From assembly GCA_002011125.2 (NCBI GenBank), contig MTMF02000009.1, forward strand, positions 774,989 to 838,988: a stretch of 64,000 nt of DNA, in the 5' to 3' direction. The stretch comes from Candidatus Hydrothermarchaeum profundi (GTDB taxonomy: Archaea > Hydrothermarchaeota > Hydrothermarchaeia > Hydrothermarchaeales > Hydrothermarchaeaceae). Each line of letters begins with the position of its first letter. The first letter of the stretch is position 1. The translations under genes and the position numbers were made by a program. Below the pieces are notes generated by a model, which was not told where the DNA came from, searched no databases, and saw only the letters and a list, made by a program, of their open reading frames with translations. This document shows positions 59,526 to 64,000 of the stretch, in pieces.

Positions 59526-60982
59526 TTCCATTTTATTTTAAGCAGAGTTGCAGTTGCGTTGTTTTGCATAGATATTTTAATGATTTCTAATTCGCTACAA
59601 TTTATAAAAGGAAACATTCTTTCTCCTGTGCTATTCACGATTAGTAAGTAGTTTATGTTATTGTTTAACATTATTTTTTTAGCATTTGTGAAGTTGCTTT
59701 CCTTCATAAGTTTATTAAACAAATCTTTGTTTTGAGTCCATTTTTTTGTATCAGTCAAATCGCTAAGAAAAGTGCTTGCGTTTGAGTAATAAGCTATCGC
59801 ATGGCCTATGTTGGGGTTATTAGTTAGAATTAGATCCTTATCTGTTAATTCAGCGCCTAAAAGGACTTCTTGAACCACAGAGACGTATTTATCAACCTTT
59901 TCTCCATGCATCTCATACGTCATGAGGAGATTTAAAGAGATTAAAGATAAAAAAATAAAGAGGGATAGAGGCATCCCATAACTTATACCTTGTTTGGTTT
60001 TTAATTTATAGATAGAGTATAATGACGTGGCGATCAAAATACAAATCATAAAAACGAAAAGTACAAATAAATTAGCTTTGAAAAAAATCAGACTCAGAGA
60101 AAGAGACGAAAATAGAGCTAGTTGAGTGTTTTTTTTGAAGAAAATGTAAATGCCGTGGAGTATTAATGGAAAATTTGTTAGGTTGAATACGGAGAAATAA
60201 AATAGTAGCACGGAAAAAGCCCACCAAATGTCTACTGATGGGACTTCTCTAAGGGGGGAGATTAGCGGTTTATATTCGGAAGTATATCCGAGGGAAAAGT
60301 TGAGGTAGGGTATAAACCGGGAGTAATATAACGCTGCTATAATAATCGGAATAATTAGGGTTATGAGTATATTCTTTAAATATTTCTTGTCTTTTACACT
60401 TAGAGAGGATACTATGATAAAAACTAAAACTATTATCACAGAGCTATGAGCAAGAAAGTATATAATTTCTATAATCGACGCTACGATTCCCCATTTTATA
60501 TTATCTTTCAGCTTATACAGGGAGTATACAAGGGCAATTGCTAATAGTATCGATAATCCTATCGGTCGAGCCCAAAGTCCTGCTCGTAGTAGAATTACTG
60601 GAGTAACCGAAAATATGGTAGCCGAAATAATGCCAATGTGTCTATTTAGCGTACGACCTAGGCAATACACGAATAAGAGTGCTATAATACCAAATAAGAC
60701 GTTTAATAGACTTCCTATTGTAATATAATCAAACGTAGGGAAAATAAACTTCCCTATCGCAATCCATATGTGGTAAGCAGGAGGATAATAATATGGGATA
60801 CCCCCCAGCTCCTGAGTATCCCATTCGGGAATATTGTAATCCTCATATATACCCTTAGCTATTCTTGCGTGATAAAAGGCATCATAGTCTAAGAGGATAG
60901 GAGAAAAATTTGAGAGCCATATCCTCATAAAAAGAGATATTAAAATTATAAGTAGGAGTGCGAAGCAATTGATTCGCTTCAT
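59516..60982 (-). CDS. GT-C superfamily integral membrane glycosyltransferase-like protein
   Basis: 488 residues with about eleven membrane segments. The first external loop has LLDYDAFYHARIAKGIYEDY, the acidic D-x-D motif of STT3/AglB and dolichol-phosphate-mannose GT-C enzymes, and GGIPYYYPPAYHIWIAIG. The C-terminal soluble domain is short and lacks a WWDYG oligosaccharyltransferase motif, so it is more likely a lipid-linked-sugar glycosyltransferase than AglB. It is convergent with the pilin gene, and pilins of archaea are often glycosylated; a link is inference. Confidence 0.72.
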   Translation of the reverse strand: MKRINCFALLLIILISLFMRIWLSNFSPILLDYDAFYHARIAKGIYEDYNIPEWDTQELGGIPYYYPPAYHIWIAIGKFIFPTFDYITIGSLLNVLFGIIALLFVYCLGRTLNRHIGIISATIFSVTPVILLRAGLWARPIGLSILLAIALVYSLYKLKDNIKWGIVASIIEIIYFLAHSSVIIVLVFIIVSSLSVKDKKYLKNILITLIIPIIIAALYYSRFIPYLNFSLGYTSEYKPLISPLREVPSVDIWWAFSVLLFYFSVFNLTNFPLILHGIYIFFKKNTQLALFSSLSLSLIFFKANLFVLFVFMICILIATSLYSIYKLKTKQGISYGMPLSLFIFLSLISLNLLMTYEMHGEKVDKYVSVVQEVLLGAELTDKDLILTNNPNIGHAIAYYSNASTFLSDLTDTKKWTQNKDLFNKLMKESNFTNAKKIMLNNNINYLLIVNSTGERMFPFINCSELEIIKISMQNNATATLLKIKWKTG

Positions 60983-61087
60983 ACTACTTTATTTTTAAAA
61001 AGATTATATAAAATGGTCTATACTTCTTTTACAAAAAATATTTTTTCTTATCTTAACCGCATTTATAAAAGCTTTTCATATTTTCAT

Positions 61088-61786
61088 TTATGCCAGTATC
61101 CTTTCTCTGACTTCTCTGTAAAATTCGAGCACATTACCTAGATCCTTCCTGAACCTATCTTTATCTAGTATCTCTTTTGTTGTAGCATCCCAAAATCGGC
61201 ATGTATCTGGGGAGATTTCATCTGCTAGAAGGAGATTTCCTTCTTTATCCTTCCCGAATTCCAGTTTGAAGTCTACTAGTATTATCCCCTTGTCTTTAAG
61301 AAATTCTGTTAGTATATCATTAACTTTTAGAGTTATCTCTCTCATTTTATCTAACTCTTCTTTTTTTTCTACGGCGCCAAGGGCAATTGCTATCTCGTCG
61401 TTAACCATAGGGTCATGGTACTTGTCATCTTTATATCCAAACTCCACTATCGGTGGCGAGAGTTCTTGCCCTTCTTTAAAAGGATACCTCCTTATCAGAC
61501 TGCCAGTAGCAATGTTTCGACAGATTACTTCTAAGGGTATTATCCTAACTTTCTTTACAAGATGTTTATTTGGAGGTTGAAATTCGATGAAGTGAGTATC
61601 AATACCTTTTTCTTTTAGGATTTCAAAAAACTTAGCTGAGATCTCTGCGTTTAGGGCTCCTTTACCTGCTTTTGTATCTTTCTTTGCCCCATCCCCAGCA
61701 GTTAGGTCATCTCTAAATTCTATCAAATATGTATCCTCGTCTCTCTCATAAACACTTTTTGCTTTCCCCTTGTATAAGAGCTTCAT
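61088..61786 (-). CDS. purC: SAICAR synthetase (phosphoribosylaminoimidazole-succinocarboxamide synthase)
   Basis: 232 residues from the ATG at 61786 (MKLLYKGKAKSVYE). SAICAR synthetase signatures are YKGKAKSVYERDED, PLEVICRNIATGSLIRRYPF and LVDFKLEFG...LLADEISPDTCRFWD. It adds aspartate to CAIR in purine synthesis. Separate single gene with no purine neighbours here. Confidence 0.95.
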   Translation of the reverse strand: MKLLYKGKAKSVYERDEDTYLIEFRDDLTAGDGAKKDTKAGKGALNAEISAKFFEILKEKGIDTHFIEFQPPNKHLVKKVRIIPLEVICRNIATGSLIRRYPFKEGQELSPPIVEFGYKDDKYHDPMVNDEIAIALGAVEKKEELDKMREITLKVNDILTEFLKDKGIILVDFKLEFGKDKEGNLLLADEISPDTCRFWDATTKEILDKDRFRKDLGNVLEFYREVRERILA

Positions 61787-61845
61787 GTTCAATGGTTTAT
61801 TGGAATCTAATAAATATTTTTCTAGTTTAATACAATAATTTTTTA

Positions 61846-61873
61846 TTAGGTTATCCTAATTAGGTAAACCTAA
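61846..61873. promoter_or_regulatory. IdeR/DtxR-like palindromic iron box
   Basis: Outer arms TTAGGT (61846) and ACCTAA (ending 61873) enclose a second perfect palindrome CCTAATTAGG. The layout resembles the DtxR/IdeR consensus (TTAGGTTAG-C-CTAACCTAA). It lies 17 bases before the GTG start of ftr1, where a bound repressor would block a leaderless or short-leader transcript. The regulator itself is not in the window. Confidence 0.65.
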
Positions 61874-61890
61874 TAATGAGGTGATGATAA

Positions 61891-62742
61891 GTGATTGCAA
61901 GTTTCATAATAACACTTAGAGAAGGACTTGAAGCTGCTTTAATAATAGGAGTATTGGCCGCTTACTTAGCGAAAATTGGTCGAAGAGACCTTAACAAGTA
62001 CATATACATGGGTACGGGATTAGCGGTCATGGCGAGTATAGTAGTAGCAGGGATATTTGCACTGGTTTATGGAGGATTAAGCGGGGAAGCTGGGGAACTC
62101 TTTGAAGGAATAGCAACTCTTTCAGCTTCTGCGGTTCTAACATACATGATTTTTTGGATGGCTAAACATTCAAAAGAAATAAAAGGAGAATTACAGAGAA
62201 AAGTTGACATAGCTATTTCCACAGGAGCTGTTGCGGGACTAGTCGGAGTAGCATTCATATCAGTGTTCAGAGAAGGAGTTGAAACCGTTTTATTCCTTGG
62301 TGCGATAGCTTTCCAAGACCCTATAGGGACTTTTACAGGATTAATTCTTGGAGTAGCTGTGGCGGTAGGCTTTGCTGTCATGATGTTTAAGGGAGTCTAT
62401 AGGCTCGATATAAGAAAGTTCTTCAAGTATACCAGCATTATATTAATAGTATTTGCAGCAGGACTTACGGCATATGGTGTGCACGAGCTTAATGAAGCAG
62501 GGGTCATCCCCCCAGTGATTGAACATGTTTGGGATATAAATCCCCCTATAAATCCTGATGGAACCTATCCACTGCTACATGAAAAAGGAGCTATTGGTTC
62601 GATTTTAAAATCTCTCTTTGGGTACAATGGGAATCCCTCTCTGACAGAAGTACTTGCCTACCTAGGATACTGGCTCATCATCGGTACTTATGTGATGCGC
62701 TCGTACAAGTATAGTGAAAAAGAAGCTCTAGCTCCGGCATAA
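61891..62742 (+). CDS. Ftr1-family high-affinity iron permease
   Basis: 283 residues, GTG start with GAGGTGATGATAA before it. Two iron-site motifs are seen in membrane segments: LREGLEAALIIG at residues 9-20 and FREGVETVLFLG near 128. Seven membrane helices, with the last after a loop of about 60 residues (HVWDINPPINPDGTYPLL). This is an EfeU/Ftr1-type Fe permease. An iron-box palindrome lies upstream and feoB follows, so it belongs to an iron-starvation response. Confidence 0.9.
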   Translation: MIASFIITLREGLEAALIIGVLAAYLAKIGRRDLNKYIYMGTGLAVMASIVVAGIFALVYGGLSGEAGELFEGIATLSASAVLTYMIFWMAKHSKEIKGELQRKVDIAISTGAVAGLVGVAFISVFREGVETVLFLGAIAFQDPIGTFTGLILGVAVAVGFAVMMFKGVYRLDIRKFFKYTSIILIVFAAGLTAYGVHELNEAGVIPPVIEHVWDINPPINPDGTYPLLHEKGAIGSILKSLFGYNGNPSLTEVLAYLGYWLIIGTYVMRSYKYSEKEALAPA

Positions 62743-62754
62743 TAAAACTAGAAA

Positions 62755-62776
62755 GAGGAGTCTCCTAAGGCTCCTC
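62755..62776 (+). terminator. GC-rich hairpin between ftr1 and feoB
   Basis: GAGGAG (62755-62760) pairs with CTCCTC (62771-62776) around a short loop. No T-run follows, so it is more likely an attenuator, a processing site or an mRNA-stability element than a terminator. The GGAGAGGAG ribosome site of feoB comes soon after. Confidence 0.35.
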
Positions 62777-62819
62777 AAAGCTTCTATTACATATAGGTTA
62801 ATGGAGAGGAGAGATATTC

Positions 62820-64000
62820 GTGCATCAACACCATAAAGAAGTCATTAAGATAGGGAAAAAAATAGTGCTAGTTGGAAACCCAAATGTTGGTAAAAGCGTG
62901 ATTTTCAGTCTTCTCACTGGAAGATATGTTACTGTTTCTAATTACCCTGGCACCACAGTAGAGCTGGCCCAGGGGTATGCGAAATTTGATAGAGAGATTT
63001 TGATTATTGATACTCCTGGAGTAAATAACCTAATACCGATGTCTGAGGATGAGAAGGTCACGAGGGATATATTACTTAATGAGGAGATTGAAGGGGTTGT
63101 CCAGGTCATAGATGCTAAGAATCTTAGGCGCGGACTTCTAATAACTCTCCAACTATCTGAGATGGGTTTACCTTTTATAATAAACTTGAATATGGAGGAT
63201 GAAGCGAGGAGTAGGGGTATTTTTATTGATTACAAGAAGCTCGAAGAAATCCTTGGAGTAAAAGTAGTTCCAACTATAGCTACCCAGAGAAAAGGGATTA
63301 GTAGCCTTATAAGCGGCATATCTTATTTAAAAAAATCAAAAGTAAAACCTGAATATAGTGCAGATATTGAAGATGCTATCTCTGAGATTGAGGAAATATT
63401 ACCTGAAACTAGAATCTCCAAGAGAAGTTTAGCTGTGATGCTATTAGCAGGTGATGAAAGTCTCCGCAGCTGGCTTCATAGGAATCTGGATTCAAAGGAA
63501 ATAAGTAAGATAGAGGAGATTAGGAATAAGACTCAGAGGGTGTATCCAGATCCTCTGGGTCATTTAATCAATACCCAGCGTATAAGCCAAGCTGACAAAA
63601 TCCTTAAGAGAGTAGTCACAACGACTAAAGTAAAAAGAGAGACATTTTCTCAAAGGATTGGAAACGCCTGTATGCATCCCCTCTGGGGCATACCAATCTT
63701 GTTTATAGTATTGTTTTTGATGTATAAGTTTGTTGGTGAATTTGGAGCTGGTGTATTAGTTGATTTTCTAGAGTCCGTAGTTTTCGGGAGATATCTTAAC
63801 CCGATCTCAATTAGCGTTGTGGAGAAACTAATACCGGTTAAAATAATACAGGAAGTTCTTGTTGGAGAGTACGGGATCATCACCATGGCTTTAACTTATT
63901 CCATAGCCATAGTTCTTCCAATTGTTGGGACCTTTTTTTTGGCGTTTGGAGTATTGGAGGACTCAGGATATTTGCCTAGGCTTGCTATCATGGTAAATAA
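62820..64000 (+). CDS. feoB: FeoB ferrous iron transporter, 5' part (runs off the window)
   Basis: GTG at 62820 after GGAGAGGAG; no stop before the window ends, giving the first 393 residues. The N-terminal G domain has G1 GNPNVGKS (residues 20-27), G2 Thr in NYPGTT, G3 DTPG, and NMED as G4. The helical GDI-like domain follows, then the first membrane region with HPLWGIPILFIVLFLMYKF and the Gate segment LPIVGTFFLAFGVLEDSGYLPRLAIMV. It imports Fe2+. No FeoA gene lies beside it in the visible part. Confidence 0.94.
   Translation, partial: MHQHHKEVIKIGKKIVLVGNPNVGKSVIFSLLTGRYVTVSNYPGTTVELAQGYAKFDREILIIDTPGVNNLIPMSEDEKVTRDILLNEEIEGVVQVIDAKNLRRGLLITLQLSEMGLPFIINLNMEDEARSRGIFIDYKKLEEILGVKVVPTIATQRKGISSLISGISYLKKSKVKPEYSADIEDAISEIEEILPETRISKRSLAVMLLAGDESLRSWLHRNLDSKEISKIEEIRNKTQRVYPDPLGHLINTQRISQADKILKRVVTTTKVKRETFSQRIGNACMHPLWGIPILFIVLFLMYKFVGEFGAGVLVDFLESVVFGRYLNPISISVVEKLIPVKIIQEVLVGEYGIITMALTYSIAIVLPIVGTFFLAFGVLEDSGYLPRLAIMVN

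Noticed and set aside
1-64000. tRNA or rRNA genes
   Set aside because: I looked through the intergenic gaps for cloverleaf-type sequence and found none I could support; a dedicated scan could still find one.

Overview
The window reads as a chromosomal segment of a thermophilic-looking archaeon. The evidence is a group II chaperonin (thermosome), a Hef helicase-nuclease, a class III (QGAIEY) prepilin with Tad/GspE-type machinery, the phosphomevalonate dehydratase small subunit of the archaeal mevalonate route, a long-form HisG, AGA/AGG-rich arginine usage, and TATA boxes lying 20-30 bases before many starts. A euryarchaeal affiliation is likely. I cannot name the lineage.

Layout. 1-4.3 kb: conserved archaeal genes (ATP-grasp fragment, AcnX small subunit, site-2 protease, DUF89, DUF1015). 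4.3-15.5 kb: a defence block with an antitoxin remnant, a CARF-like protein, a compact CRISPR effector (cas10 with HD but no GGDD, then cas5, cas11 and a single cas7), cas6-cas1-cas2-cas4, a 34-repeat CRISPR array containing an exact three-spacer duplication, two toxin-antitoxin modules and an orphan partial repeat. 15.5-20 kb: a metal-handling cluster (two HMA proteins, a CcdA-like membrane protein, an ArsR-type regulator with a perfect palindromic operator, and a P1B ATPase with HMA domains at both ends). 20-28.7 kb: VapBC, tmk, cation exchanger, MgtC-like protein, a molybdopterin cluster (moaC, moaB, FeS protein, moaA, MOT1-type transporter) and the thermosome. 28.7-37.3 kb: an accessory stretch rich in broken defence genes (HEPN protein, DNA methyltransferase tail, DpnI-like endonuclease, HNH protein) alongside intact TcmP, a three-Cys radical SAM protein and a nuclease. 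37.4-43.2 kb: Hef, a BrnT-like toxin-antitoxin pair, and a cytidylyltransferase / CDP-alcohol transferase / HAD phosphatase set resembling di-myo-inositol-phosphate synthesis. 43.2-53.9 kb: minus-strand genes for an oligopeptide ABC transporter behind hisG, a DUF515/CpaB-like protein, MinD and PGK. 54-59.5 kb: a type IV pilus operon whose ATPase is a tandem fusion of two complete copies. 59.5-64 kb: GT-C membrane protein, purC, and an Ftr1-FeoB iron-uptake unit behind an IdeR/DtxR-like palindrome; feoB runs off the end.

The most striking system is the CRISPR locus. The effector has one Cas7, one Cas5, one Cas11 and a Cas10 that keeps HD but lacks the cyclase motif, which fits the rare subtype III-F as I recall its description. 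Here it is joined to a full Cas6/Cas1/Cas2/Cas4 set of clearly different base composition. Upstream lies a CARF-like protein whose reading frame seems to have lost its start, as might be expected if cyclic oligoadenylate is no longer made. No database search was possible; family names rest on motifs and recollection.
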